Assembly (NCBI GenBank): GCA_958438515.1 | Contig: CAUBRZ010000009.1 | Span: 1 to 49,877, forward strand | Direction of reading: 5' to 3' | Source of the DNA: an uncultured Clostridium sp. | GTDB lineage: Bacteria; Bacillota; Clostridia; TANB77; CAG-508 | Length of the DNA: 49,877 nt | Part shown: one piece after another, positions 37,181 to 45,348 of the stretch | How the letters are laid out: every line of letters begins with the position of its first letter | How positions within the stretch are numbered: the stretch's first letter is position 1 | Translations under genes and position numbers: made by a program | The notes under the pieces: generated by a model | Database searches by the model: none | Seen by the model: only the letters and a program-made list of their open reading frames with translations | What the model was told of the DNA's origin: nothing

Positions 37181-37216
37181 TAAAAAATTAAATTGGTCAG
37201 ACCCATCTAACCAATT
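37181..37216 (-). terminator. Terminator of the COG2426 gene
   Basis: A 10-bp stem with one G-T pair (37191-37200 with 37207-37216), a 6-nt loop and a T-run on the minus strand, about 90 nt after the stop codon. Confidence 0.82.
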
Positions 37217-37308
37217 CTATTATTTATCATTTTATTAACTTTCATTATTTTCAATTTTCTCAATTGAGATTGTAAATATTCAAGCATACCTTCTAGTAAT
37301 TTAATTTA

Positions 37309-37800
37309 CTAACTAAAAATTGCTCCTACTGCACCAAATACTCCTGCAGAAGCTAATCCCATTATTACACCTGCTAAAACAACACCTGCCATAACAGCAA
37401 TTACGCTCTTCTTAAAGTCCATGTCTAGTAAACTAGCTGCAAGTGTTCCTGTCCATGCTCCTGTTCCTGGAAGTGGTATTCCTACAAAAATAAATAATGC
37501 CCAATATAAACCTTTTCCTGCCTTTTCTTGTAATTTCTTACCACCTTTTTCACCTTTTTCTAGACAAAATCTAAAAAACTTTCCGATAACCTTTTTCTCT
37601 GCTCCCCATTCTAAAACTTTTCTTGCAAAAAAGAATATTACTGGTACTGGCAACATATTTCCTATTATACACACTATATAAAGTTGAATTATTGGAAGTG
37701 GATCTCCCCATAATTGACTTAATCCAACTGGTATTGCTCCTCTTAATTCTATTAATGGTACCATTGATATTAAAAACACTAGTAAATATTTTTTTAACAT
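37309..37800 (-). CDS. Small multi-drug export family membrane protein (COG2426)
   Basis: 163 aa with about four hydrophobic helices. It has the family features ELRGAIPVG near residue 18 and IPLPGTGAWTGTLAASLL near 108, separated by a charged loop (EKGEKGGKKLQEKAGKG). The family is annotated as small multi-drug export, but the transported substrate is not established and the fold resembles DedA/SNARE-associated membrane proteins. It has its own promoter (37840-37868) 40 nt upstream and an AAGGAG site. Confidence 0.88.
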   Translation of the reverse strand: MLKKYLLVFLISMVPLIELRGAIPVGLSQLWGDPLPIIQLYIVCIIGNMLPVPVIFFFARKVLEWGAEKKVIGKFFRFCLEKGEKGGKKLQEKAGKGLYWALFIFVGIPLPGTGAWTGTLAASLLDMDFKKSVIAVMAGVVLAGVIMGLASAGVFGAVGAIFS

Positions 37801-37839
37801 ATTAAAATTAAACTCCTTATAAATATTTTTTCGATAGCT

Positions 37840-37868
37840 ATTATACTATATGAAAATATAATAGTAAA
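37840..37868 (-). promoter_or_regulatory. Promoter of the COG2426 gene
   Basis: -35 TTTACT (37863-37868), a 17-nt spacer and -10 TATAAT (37840-37845) in the 76-nt gap after the permease gene. Confidence 0.68.
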
Positions 37869-37876
37869 TACCTTTT

Positions 37877-39046
37877 CTAATCTTGTACTGATTTTTGTCT
37901 ATTCTTTTCCATCATTTTCTGATGTTTTTTTACTGCTAATTTGTAATCTACATAGTCCTCAATTACAATTTTTATTACTGCAATTACAGGTACTGCTAAA
38001 AACATTCCTAATATTCCAAAATAAGCTCCCCCCACTGTAACTGCAAATATAACAAGTAAAGGACTTATTTTTAGTGATTGGCCTACAATTTTTGGATTAA
38101 TAATATTTGCATCAATTTGTTGTAAAATAATTACTATAAGCAACATCCATATTGTTTGATAAACGCCTCCTGTTATTAATGTTATAATAGCTGATATTGT
38201 TACTGCAATAATTGCTCCTATGTATGGTATCATATTAAATAAACCTATAAAGAATCCTAGTAAAGGAGCAAATTTTACTTTCATAATACTCATTGCTATT
38301 GTAACTAAAATTCCTACAACAATTGCATCTAAAAATTGACTTGCTACAAACTTGAAAAATATTTCATTTGAATTATTAAAATATTTATCTATATTTTTAT
38401 AAGTTTTATCCTTAAATATTGCAATTGCAAATTTATTTAAAAATCCTAAGATTTGTGTTCTTTCAATTAATATGTATATTGAAACAATAATTGCAACAAA
38501 TATTTCAAAAATTCCTGTTACAGCACTTATTGCTCCTTTCACATAGTTTATAACTTTATCAAATTCAAAGTATTGTTTTATATTAACACTTTGTAGATTT
38601 TTAATTGTATCTTGTACCATTTCTCCTTTAAATACTGAATCTTCTGGTAAACTATTATATTTGTTTAGAACTATCTCAAAGTAGCTTGGTACAGATTCAA
38701 ATAAGTCAATTACACTTTCTATTACCACTGGTAAAATCACATTAAATAATATTATAATTAATAATGTTACAATCAAATAAACTGTTGTCACACTTAAGCT
38801 TCTTGCTCTTTTTTTTACCCACTTATTTTTTGATTTTAAATATGCTTTTTCAATATTTTTACAAGGCATATACAATAAATATGCAATAAATATTCCTGCA
38901 AAAAATGGACTTAATATTCCTAAAAACTTTCCAATAGCTCCCATTACATTTCCAAAATTGTCAAATGTTTTATATACTATTATAATTGCTACTCCTAACA
39001 AAAACCAATAAAGCCACTTCTTCCAATGGTTTTTCACTTCGTTCAT
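37877..39046 (-). CDS. AI-2E/PerM family membrane transporter
   Basis: 389 aa with about seven to eight membrane helices: a pair at the N-terminus (about 12-55), one near 75-95, a central cluster (about 175-195 and 235-300), and the C-terminal block with NPKIVGQSLKISPLLVIFAVTVGG typical of PF01594. Members include the Bacillus YtvI/YueF proteins and Na+/H+ antiporters. The AI-2 export role of E. coli TqsA should not be transferred. It starts 11 nt after the exonuclease III stop, so the two are probably cotranscribed. Confidence 0.9.
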   Translation of the reverse strand: MNEVKNHWKKWLYWFLLGVAIIIVYKTFDNFGNVMGAIGKFLGILSPFFAGIFIAYLLYMPCKNIEKAYLKSKNKWVKKRARSLSVTTVYLIVTLLIIILFNVILPVVIESVIDLFESVPSYFEIVLNKYNSLPEDSVFKGEMVQDTIKNLQSVNIKQYFEFDKVINYVKGAISAVTGIFEIFVAIIVSIYILIERTQILGFLNKFAIAIFKDKTYKNIDKYFNNSNEIFFKFVASQFLDAIVVGILVTIAMSIMKVKFAPLLGFFIGLFNMIPYIGAIIAVTISAIITLITGGVYQTIWMLLIVIILQQIDANIINPKIVGQSLKISPLLVIFAVTVGGAYFGILGMFLAVPVIAVIKIVIEDYVDYKLAVKKHQKMMEKNRQKSVQD

Positions 39047-39057
39047 ATCATTTCCTC

Positions 39058-39813
39058 CTATATCTCTATTTCTAATTCTACAGGGCAGTGATCACTTCCC
39101 ATTATTTCTGAATCTATTTTTGCTTCTTTTATTCTCTCTTTTATATTTTTTGATACAATAAAATAATCTATTCTCCATCCTACATTTTTTTCTCTAGCTT
39201 TTCCCATGTAGGACCACCAGCTATATGCATCCTCCTTATCTGGATATAAGTATCTAAAACTATCTGTAAATCCTGCATTTAATAATTTTGTCATTTTATT
39301 TCTTTCTTCATCTGTAAACCCTGCATTTTTCCTATTTGTTTTAGGATTTTTTAAGTCTATTTCTTTATGTGCTACATTTAAATCTCCACACATTATAACT
39401 GGTTTTGTTTTATTAAGTTTGATTAGGTATTTTCTAATTTCTTCCTCCCAAATTTGTCTATAACCCAATCTTTCTAATTCTCTTTTTGAGTTTGGTGTAT
39501 ATATATTTACCATATAAAAATTATCAAATTCTAATGTAATTACTCTTCCTTCTTTATCATGTTCTTCTATTCCTATTCCATATTTTACTGTTAATGGTTC
39601 TATTTTAGTAAAAATAGCTGTTCCTGAATACCCTTTCTTTTGGGCACTATTCCAATAACTTTTATACCCCTCAAATTCTAATTCAATTTGATCTGGTTGG
39701 CATTTTGTTTCTTGTATACAAAAAATATCAGCATTTATTTTTTCAAAAAAGTCTTTAAAACCTTTATTTACACAAGCTCTTATTCCATTTACATTCCATG
39801 ATACTAATTTCAT
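39058..39813 (-). CDS. xth: Exodeoxyribonuclease III / AP endonuclease
   Basis: 251 aa, Mg-dependent class II AP endonuclease of base excision repair. SWNVNGIRA is at 4-12, the metal-binding glutamate is in CIQETK (about residue 34), and GDLNVAH, the catalytic YSWWSYMGKAREKNVGWRIDYF region and the terminal GSDHCPVELE are all present. It is full length and closest in pattern to ExoA of Gram-positives. First gene of a unit with the AI-2E family permease; no strong promoter was identified. Confidence 0.96.
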   Translation of the reverse strand: MKLVSWNVNGIRACVNKGFKDFFEKINADIFCIQETKCQPDQIELEFEGYKSYWNSAQKKGYSGTAIFTKIEPLTVKYGIGIEEHDKEGRVITLEFDNFYMVNIYTPNSKRELERLGYRQIWEEEIRKYLIKLNKTKPVIMCGDLNVAHKEIDLKNPKTNRKNAGFTDEERNKMTKLLNAGFTDSFRYLYPDKEDAYSWWSYMGKAREKNVGWRIDYFIVSKNIKERIKEAKIDSEIMGSDHCPVELEIEI

Positions 39814-39982
39814 TTTTTTAATAATAATATATCTTTAAATAGAAATATTATTTACTCCTTTCATTTTAATTCACAGAAGTTATATTTAAATTATATATGT
39901 TTATTTATTCAATATTTTACTATATTGTAATATTTTTAGTCAAGACTTTAGCTATCATGCTTTTTAATATTTTGTTAAAATA

Positions 39983-40024
39983 AAAAACGATATTTAAACA
40001 TTTTTTATTAAATACCGTTTTTTT
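39983..40024 (-). terminator. Terminator of the YabE-like gene
   Basis: A roughly 14-bp imperfect stem (AAACGGTATTTAA with TTTAAATATCGTTT) followed by a T-run on the minus strand, starting about 20 nt after the stop codon. Confidence 0.8.
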
Positions 40025-40044
40025 GTTTATTTACTTTATTTTTA

Positions 40045-40977
40045 TTATTGTGCTACAGTAACTGGTAAGTATTTTACTCCCCATTGAAGAGCTGCTGAAT
40101 GTGAATTTACATAGATATCTATTCTGTTTCCTTTTATCGCTCCTCCTCTATCTTCTACTGTATATATCTTACCACCTATATTTAATTTTGTTCCAAAAGC
40201 GAATTTAGCTGGTGCTGCTGCTGTTCTTCCTGCTGTTGCTTTTGTTCCTGAAGCTGTTCTTCCAGTTGTTTTTCCACAACATTTGCTACATGAACAATAT
40301 GCTGTAACTTTATAAGTTTCCCCATTTATTACTGTTGTTGAAGTTCTTGACTTACTTGCACTTCTTGATGTTTCAGTCTTTTTTTGTACTGTAACAATTT
40401 TATTTACCGGCTTAGTTATAACAACTTCAGATATAACTGTTCTTTCAATTTCTACATCATTTTGATATTTTATTTTATATGTTACTTCTTTTAAACCATC
40501 TTTTCCTTGTTTTAAAACTTTATTAGTTGTATTTGAATCTGCTCCTGTTCCACTCTTTGTAATGGTTTCATATGGTATCACAACTTGTTCTACTACTATT
40601 TTCTCAGTAATTGGTGCATAATTTTGTAATAATTCTTCTAATGATGCTTCTACACCTTCTTCTGATATTTTAGCAATTTGAACCTCATTATAAGTTTTAT
40701 CTGTTATTTGAATTGTATTTCCTGAAGATATTTCTTCATTTATGTCTGGTATTGTTTTTTGATTTTCTTCTAGGACTATATTATTTTCTTCTAATACTTC
40801 TGAAACTGTAGCCTTTGATGTTAGAGCTGTCATTTCATAACCATTTTGAAGAATAATTTTTACATCTTTTAAATTTGTATTTACTGCCATAACTCCTATT
40901 CCTGATATTAAAATCAAGATGATGCTAACACATATAATTTTCATGATAGAAATTGAAGCGTTTTCTTGTCTTTTCAT
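40045..40977 (-). CDS. yabE: YabE-like cell-wall protein with DUF348, G5 and 3D domains
   Basis: 310 aa. An N-terminal signal or anchor helix (about 13-32) is followed by a DUF348 module (about 35-90), a G5 domain (about 110-195) and a Ser/Thr-rich linker. At the C-terminus is a 3D domain with the three catalytic aspartates in EDRGGAIKGNRIDIYV. The 3D domain is shared with MltA and Sps/Rpf-like wall hydrolases, so this is probably a secreted peptidoglycan lytic enzyme. The CSCSKCCG cluster is typical of clostridial 3D proteins. It is shorter than Bacillus YabE, with one DUF348 copy only. Start ATG with AAGGAGGT and a consensus promoter. Confidence 0.9.
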   Translation of the reverse strand: MKRQENASISIMKIICVSIILILISGIGVMAVNTNLKDVKIILQNGYEMTALTSKATVSEVLEENNIVLEENQKTIPDINEEISSGNTIQITDKTYNEVQIAKISEEGVEASLEELLQNYAPITEKIVVEQVVIPYETITKSGTGADSNTTNKVLKQGKDGLKEVTYKIKYQNDVEIERTVISEVVITKPVNKIVTVQKKTETSRSASKSRTSTTVINGETYKVTAYCSCSKCCGKTTGRTASGTKATAGRTAAAPAKFAFGTKLNIGGKIYTVEDRGGAIKGNRIDIYVNSHSAALQWGVKYLPVTVAQ

Positions 40978-41310
40978 AAAAATTTATTACCTCCTTCTTG
41001 GCAATATCATTATTATACTATTTTTTAGACTATTTGTCAAATTTTTCCTTCTTTGTTACTTACAAGCTAGATTGAACGAATTTAAAATCAATCTAAAATT
41101 TGTCCTTTTTTATAAAGTCCTTATTTAATCGGCCTTTTATAATATTATATGTTTTGATAAATTTAAATATTACTTTTTTAACTTAATTATTTTTTAAACT
41201 TTAACTATTAATCGCATAAAATTCACAATTTTATCATAAAATTATTGTATAAATTTTTTTAATATGTTATTATTTATTTATATATAATATTAGAAATAGG
41301 AGGGATTATA
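40978..41310. other. Divergent promoter region between the YabE-like gene and lemA
   Basis: 333 bp without a gene. On the minus strand a consensus promoter, TTGACA (41035-41040) with a 17-nt spacer and TATAAT (41012-41017), serves the YabE-like gene. On the plus strand TTGTAT (41245-41250), 17 nt and TATTAT (41268-41273) is a weaker candidate for lemA. An 8-bp inverted repeat TAGATTGA/TCAATCTA lies between about 41069 and 41098. Confidence 0.65.
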
Positions 41311-41871
41311 ATGGGTTGGATTATATTAGCAATAATATTAATATTAGTAATTGCAATAATTGGTATGTATAATAGTTTGGTTCAAGCTAGAGTAAAAGTT
41401 GATAATGCTTGGAGCCAAATAGATGTACAATTACAAAGAAGATTTGATTTAATTCCAAATTTTGTTGAAACAGTTAAAGGTTATATGACTCATGAAAAAG
41501 AAACATTTGAAAAAATTGCCGAACTTAGAACTTCATGGGCTAATGCCGGTAGTGTTTCTGAAAAAGCTACATTAGATGGAGAATTATCTACTGCATTAAA
41601 AACAATTATGGCTGTTTCTGAAAGTTACCCTGAATTAAAAGCAAATCAAAACTTTGCAGATTTGTCAGAAGAATTAAGAAATACTGAAAATAAGATTTCT
41701 TTTTCAAGACAATTTTATAATGATACTGTAACAATGTATAATACAAAGTTACAAGTATTTCCTTCTAACATTATCGCTGGAATGTTTAATTTTAAATCTC
41801 GTGATTTATTTAAAGCTGAAAGTGATGAAGCTAGAAAAAATGTTAAAGTTGATTTCGGAAACAATAATTAG
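41311..41871 (+). CDS. lemA: LemA family protein
   Basis: 186 aa. One N-terminal membrane helix (about 2-21) is followed by a helical-bundle domain with VKVDNAWSQIDVQLQRRFDLIPNFVETVKGY (about 29-59) and the later FSRQFYNDTVTMYNTKLQVFPSNIIA, both family signatures. The precise function is unknown; LemA genes often precede htpX, as here. Strong AGGAGGG site. A 10-bp hairpin with a T-run follows and may reduce read-through into htpX. Confidence 0.95.
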   Translation: MGWIILAIILILVIAIIGMYNSLVQARVKVDNAWSQIDVQLQRRFDLIPNFVETVKGYMTHEKETFEKIAELRTSWANAGSVSEKATLDGELSTALKTIMAVSESYPELKANQNFADLSEELRNTENKISFSRQFYNDTVTMYNTKLQVFPSNIIAGMFNFKSRDLFKAESDEARKNVKVDFGNNN

Positions 41872-41881
41872 CATAAATTTG

Positions 41882-41912
41882 AGGTTGGAAATTTAAGCTT
41901 TCCAACCTTTTA
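41882..41912 (+). terminator. Hairpin with T-run between lemA and htpX
   Basis: A perfect 10-bp stem AGGTTGGAAA/TTTCCAACCT (41882-41891 with 41899-41908) is followed by TTT. htpX starts 34 nt later with no clear promoter between, so this is probably a partial terminator or mRNA-stability element inside an operon. Confidence 0.7.
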
Positions 41913-41941
41913 TTTAATAATAGAAAGAAGGACTGTATATA

Positions 41942-42848
41942 ATGTTTGAAAGTATTAAAAAAAATAAAATAGAATCTGGTATAATTGTTGGCATCTTTAT
42001 TCTAGTTATTACCTTAATTGTATATTATATTTGTAATGCACTAAATCTAGGAACTTTATCTATTATAATTGCATTAATTTTTTCTATTTCTTCTGCTTGG
42101 GGTTCTTACTATTACAGTGATAAAATTGTATTATCACTAAGTCATGCCAGACCTGCCACTAAAGAAGAAGATTTAAAATTAGTTAATATTTTAGATTCTT
42201 TAATGGTTGCATCTGGTTTAAGCACAAAACCAAAACTTTATGTAGTAGAAGATAATCAACCAAATGCCTTTGCTACTGGTAGAAACCCAGAAAATGCTGT
42301 TATTTGTGTCACAACTGCTCTATTAGATAAATTAGATTATTACGAATTGGAAGGTGTTTTAGCTCATGAAATGAGCCATATTAAAAATTATGATATTAGA
42401 CTTAGTTGTATAGTTTCTGTTATGGTAGGATTTATTGTTATGCTTTCTGATATGTTTTCTAGAATGTTATTTTGGGGAGGTTTAGATAAAGATAATGACA
42501 ATGATAGTAAAGCAAATGGTATTTTAATGTTGATTGGATTAATTTGTTTAATTCTTTCGCCAATTTTTGGTTCTTTAATGCAACTTGCTTTATCTCGAAA
42601 AAGAGAGTTTTTAGCAGATAGCACTGCTATAGAATTTACTCGTAATCCTGATCGGTCTAATTTCTGCTTTAGAGAAATTAGAAAATGATCCTAATCAACT
42701 TGAAACTGCTAATAGTGCAACTGCTAATATGTATATTGTAAATCCTTTTAAAAAGGATACAAAAGAAGGAAAAAAGAAAACATCTAGCATTTGGTCTACT
42801 CATCCTAGTACACAAGATAGAATTGAAGCTTTACGAAATCTAAAATAA
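41942..42848 (+). CDS. htpX: M48 family membrane protease HtpX, interrupted by a +1 frameshift at a CGG codon
   Basis: Membrane zinc protease of the HtpX type, 301 aa after the shift. Two N-terminal helices (about 14-55), the zinc motif HEMSH (about 140-144), two more helices, then the third zinc ligand in REFLADSTA. The zero frame breaks after TRNPD, with 11 stray codons to a stop at 42688. Skipping C of the in-frame CGG at 42653-42655 gives NPDGLISALEKL, a conserved M48 segment, and continues to STHPSTQDRIEALRNLK with the normal family C-terminus at 42848. Without the shift the protein would keep its catalytic residues but lose the last 64. HtpX works in membrane protein quality control; lemA is directly upstream. 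Confidence 0.92.
42653..42655 (+). other. Frameshift site 4 (GAT CGG TCT) in htpX
   Basis: In-frame CGG, codon 238. The zero frame stops 11 codons later. Dropping C gives GGT (glycine) in the conserved NPDGL segment, then 63 further residues. Confidence 0.87.
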
Positions 42849-42876
42849 AATATTTCAAATAATTTTGCTACAAAAT

Positions 42877-42919
42877 AAAAAATCAAGAATTATATTAGAT
42901 AAAGTTCTTGATTTTTATT
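42877..42919. terminator. Bidirectional terminator between htpX and tatD
   Basis: A perfect 12-bp stem AAAAATCAAGAA/TTCTTGATTTTT (42878-42889 with 42905-42916), with T-runs on both strands, lies between two convergent genes, about 30 nt after the shifted htpX stop at 42848. Its place right after that stop supports the shifted reading as the real gene end. Confidence 0.88.
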
Positions 42920-42928
42920 TTTGTTTCA

Positions 42929-43708
42929 TTAATTTCTTAACAATATATTGATAGCATTTTCGTAAGTAATGTTTGCAACTTGTTCCAAACTTACCCCTTT
43001 TACATCAGCTATTTTTTTTGCTATATATTTAACATTTCTAGGATCATTTCTTCTGCCTCTTAATGGTTCAGGTGATAAGTAAGGACTATCTGTTTCGATT
43101 AAAATTCTATCATTAGGCACCATATCAATAATTTCGTCTGCATTTCTAGAATTTTTAAAAGTAACTGGCCCTGCAAAAGAAATATAAAATCCTAACTTTA
43201 GTCCTTCTTTTACTAATTCTCTATTTAAAGGGCAACAATGAAATACACCTTTTTTATTTACCTCATATTTTTTTAATATTTCTAAAGTATCCATAACAGC
43301 GTCTCTTGTATGAATTACAATTGGAATATTACATTCATTAGCAATTCTTATTTGTTCTGTAAAAGCTTTCTTCTGTAGCTCTTTATTATCAACATTCCAA
43401 TGATAATCTAGTCCAATCTCTCCAATTGCAACTACTTTTTCATTGTTTTTAGTCATATATCTAATTTCATCTAACATTTTCCACAGTTCTTCTTCAGATT
43501 GTGGAATATCATTTGGTGAAATGCCACAAGTTGAATATATAAAATCATATTTTTTAGATAGTTCAATTGATTCTTTAGAACTATCTAAACTATAACCTGC
43601 TGATACAAATTTTTCTACCCCTTCATTATGTATCTTCCAAATTAATTCTTCCCTATCTTTATCAAATTGTTCATCTTGTAAATGAGCATGACTATCAAAA
43701 AGTTTCAT
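42929..43708 (-). CDS. tatD: TatD family metal-dependent DNase
   Basis: 259 aa TIM-barrel metallohydrolase (YabD/TatD). Metal ligands are visible in FDSHAHLQDEQF (residues 3-14), GEIGLDYHW, PIVIHTRDA, FHCCPLNREL and ETDSPYLSPEP. Members are 3'-5' exonucleases involved in DNA repair or RNA decay; the exact substrate here is unknown. It begins 4 nt after acpS and ends at the bidirectional terminator. Confidence 0.95.
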   Translation of the reverse strand: MKLFDSHAHLQDEQFDKDREELIWKIHNEGVEKFVSAGYSLDSSKESIELSKKYDFIYSTCGISPNDIPQSEEELWKMLDEIRYMTKNNEKVVAIGEIGLDYHWNVDNKELQKKAFTEQIRIANECNIPIVIHTRDAVMDTLEILKKYEVNKKGVFHCCPLNRELVKEGLKLGFYISFAGPVTFKNSRNADEIIDMVPNDRILIETDSPYLSPEPLRGRRNDPRNVKYIAKKIADVKGVSLEQVANITYENAINILLRN

Positions 43709-43712
43709 TTTT

Positions 43713-44087
43713 CTACCTTCCTAATATTGTTACATTTGCCACTGCATAATTTTTACAATGTGATATACTAATATCAATATTTTCAATATCTTTAAGATCT
43801 ATATTTGTTATTTTCAAAATTGGTCTACCTTGTTTATCATTTTCTACCTCAATGTCTTTCCAACATATCTTATATTTATCCTCTATTTTCCAAGAAATCG
43901 CTTTAAAAGCTGCCTCTTTTGCTGCAAATCTAGCTGCATAATGCTGATATTTCTGATTTTTTTTGCTTTCACAATAATCTATCTCTTTTTTCGTAAAAAC
44001 TCTATCTAAAAACTTACCTCCTAGTTCTTCTATACTGTTTTTTATCCTATCTATTTCAATAATATCTGTTCCACAGGTTACTTTCAT
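43713..44087 (-). CDS. acpS: Holo-acyl-carrier-protein synthase
   Basis: Transfers 4'-phosphopantetheine from CoA to acyl carrier protein in fatty acid synthesis; 124 aa. GTDIIEIDRI carries the Mg-binding aspartate and FAAKEAAFKAI the catalytic glutamate and lysine, both at family positions. ATG 44085-44087 lies 10 nt from an AAGGAG site; a GTG two codons earlier is 4 nt from it and cannot be excluded. It is 4 nt ahead of tatD in a unit with a WG-repeat protein and a membrane-anchored unknown. Confidence 0.96.
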   Translation of the reverse strand: MKVTCGTDIIEIDRIKNSIEELGGKFLDRVFTKKEIDYCESKKNQKYQHYAARFAAKEAAFKAISWKIEDKYKICWKDIEVENDKQGRPILKITNIDLKDIENIDISISHCKNYAVANVTILGR

Positions 44088-44116
44088 TGACACTTTTCTC
44101 CTTCTTTTGATAATTA

Positions 44117-45331
44117 CTATGAAATGTTTAAAATTTGTCCCAGAATAATTAACAATATTATAATAATTATAATTATATATTTTCTGTTTCTTTCTATATT
44201 TAAGTCTTTATATAGTATGTCATATTTATTCTTTACTTGTTCATATAATCTTCCTATTTCTAGTATTTCTTGAATTTTATGGTTAAATATTGTTCCTGCT
44301 TCATCTTCTGTTATTTCCTGAATCCATAGTTTTTTTGTAAATTCAACAAATTTCTTTCTTGCTTTTTTTACTTGTTTTGGGTTTGTGAATTCTAATTCTA
44401 TCTTTTTAAGATATATTTTTTTATATAAGTTTAATATGTAAGTATATAAATATTGATTTTCATACTCATCTGGTAATATTGTATAATTATTCATGTCACT
44501 ACTTGATGTAAATAAAGTTATTCCTTGTTTTATAATTCCCAATCTTGCATATTTCCATTTTGAAAACACTTCTGCTTTTTCTTCCTCAATGTTCCTACTA
44601 CTATCTGCTGGTAATAAATTTGAATATTTTATAAAATTATGTTTTATTTTTTCAAATTCATTTGTATTATTCCATGCTTCTTGGTCTATACAAACATATG
44701 AATATGTCAAAAACCTTTCAGTATCTATATCTAGCTTACTTGCTCCTATATTTGAGCCTGTTATGTTTTTTATAAATTCTCTTAATGTTTCTATATCTTC
44801 AAAATTTCCTGCTTGTAATCGTATATTATCATATGCATCTAAATTAGATATTTCCTGATTTATATCTCTAAATTTATAATTAAAGTTTAATATGCTTGAA
44901 AAGTTATTATCTTCTTCTATATTTGTTTTTATTGCTAAAAAACATATTCCTGTTTGAAAGCATATTACTTCTACCTTTGGTATAGTGAAAAATATCCCCT
45001 TTCTATCATCTACTTTTCCTTGTATGTCCTTTTTTAAATTATATTCAAAGATATTGCATTGATATTTACTAAGAATTGCTGCTCTTGTTTCTATTGGTAG
45101 TTCTTCTAGTTTCCTTAATTTTGCATTACTAAAGCTAAAACTAGAAAATAAAAATTCTCTAGTCTTAGGCAAAAAGTATTGATACATTTTTAAGTCTTTT
45201 TCCTTTTGAAATACTTTTAATTTAAAATTCTTATCTTTTAGCATTTTTAACATGTATTTTTGATATTTTCCATCTTTTATTATAAATGGATGTATAAAAT
45301 ATGTATATTGATAGTTCGTCTTTAGTTCCAT
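44117..45331 (-). CDS. C-terminally membrane-anchored protein, function unknown
   Basis: 404 aa, not recognised. Mixed alpha/beta soluble part (about 1-380) rich in aromatic and charged residues, with an IQEILEIGRLYEQVKNKYD helix followed by a basic RNRK and a single C-terminal hydrophobic helix IIIIIIIILLIILGQILNIS. This tail-anchor topology puts the main domain in the cytoplasm. There is no signal peptide. It lies 17 nt after the WG-repeat gene and 29 nt before acpS, so it belongs to that operon. The layout loosely recalls CorA-like two-domain proteins, but I see no GMN motif. Confidence 0.78.
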   Translation of the reverse strand: MELKTNYQYTYFIHPFIIKDGKYQKYMLKMLKDKNFKLKVFQKEKDLKMYQYFLPKTREFLFSSFSFSNAKLRKLEELPIETRAAILSKYQCNIFEYNLKKDIQGKVDDRKGIFFTIPKVEVICFQTGICFLAIKTNIEEDNNFSSILNFNYKFRDINQEISNLDAYDNIRLQAGNFEDIETLREFIKNITGSNIGASKLDIDTERFLTYSYVCIDQEAWNNTNEFEKIKHNFIKYSNLLPADSSRNIEEEKAEVFSKWKYARLGIIKQGITLFTSSSDMNNYTILPDEYENQYLYTYILNLYKKIYLKKIELEFTNPKQVKKARKKFVEFTKKLWIQEITEDEAGTIFNHKIQEILEIGRLYEQVKNKYDILYKDLNIERNRKYIIIIIIILLIILGQILNIS

Positions 45332-45348
45332 TTCTTCACCTTTCTTTA

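Noticed and set aside
37207..37287. A 26-codon minus-strand ORF (MLEYLQSQLRKLKIMK...) after the COG2426 gene
   Set aside because: The nearest AAGG is one base from the ATG, it runs into the terminator stem, and composition is unremarkable.
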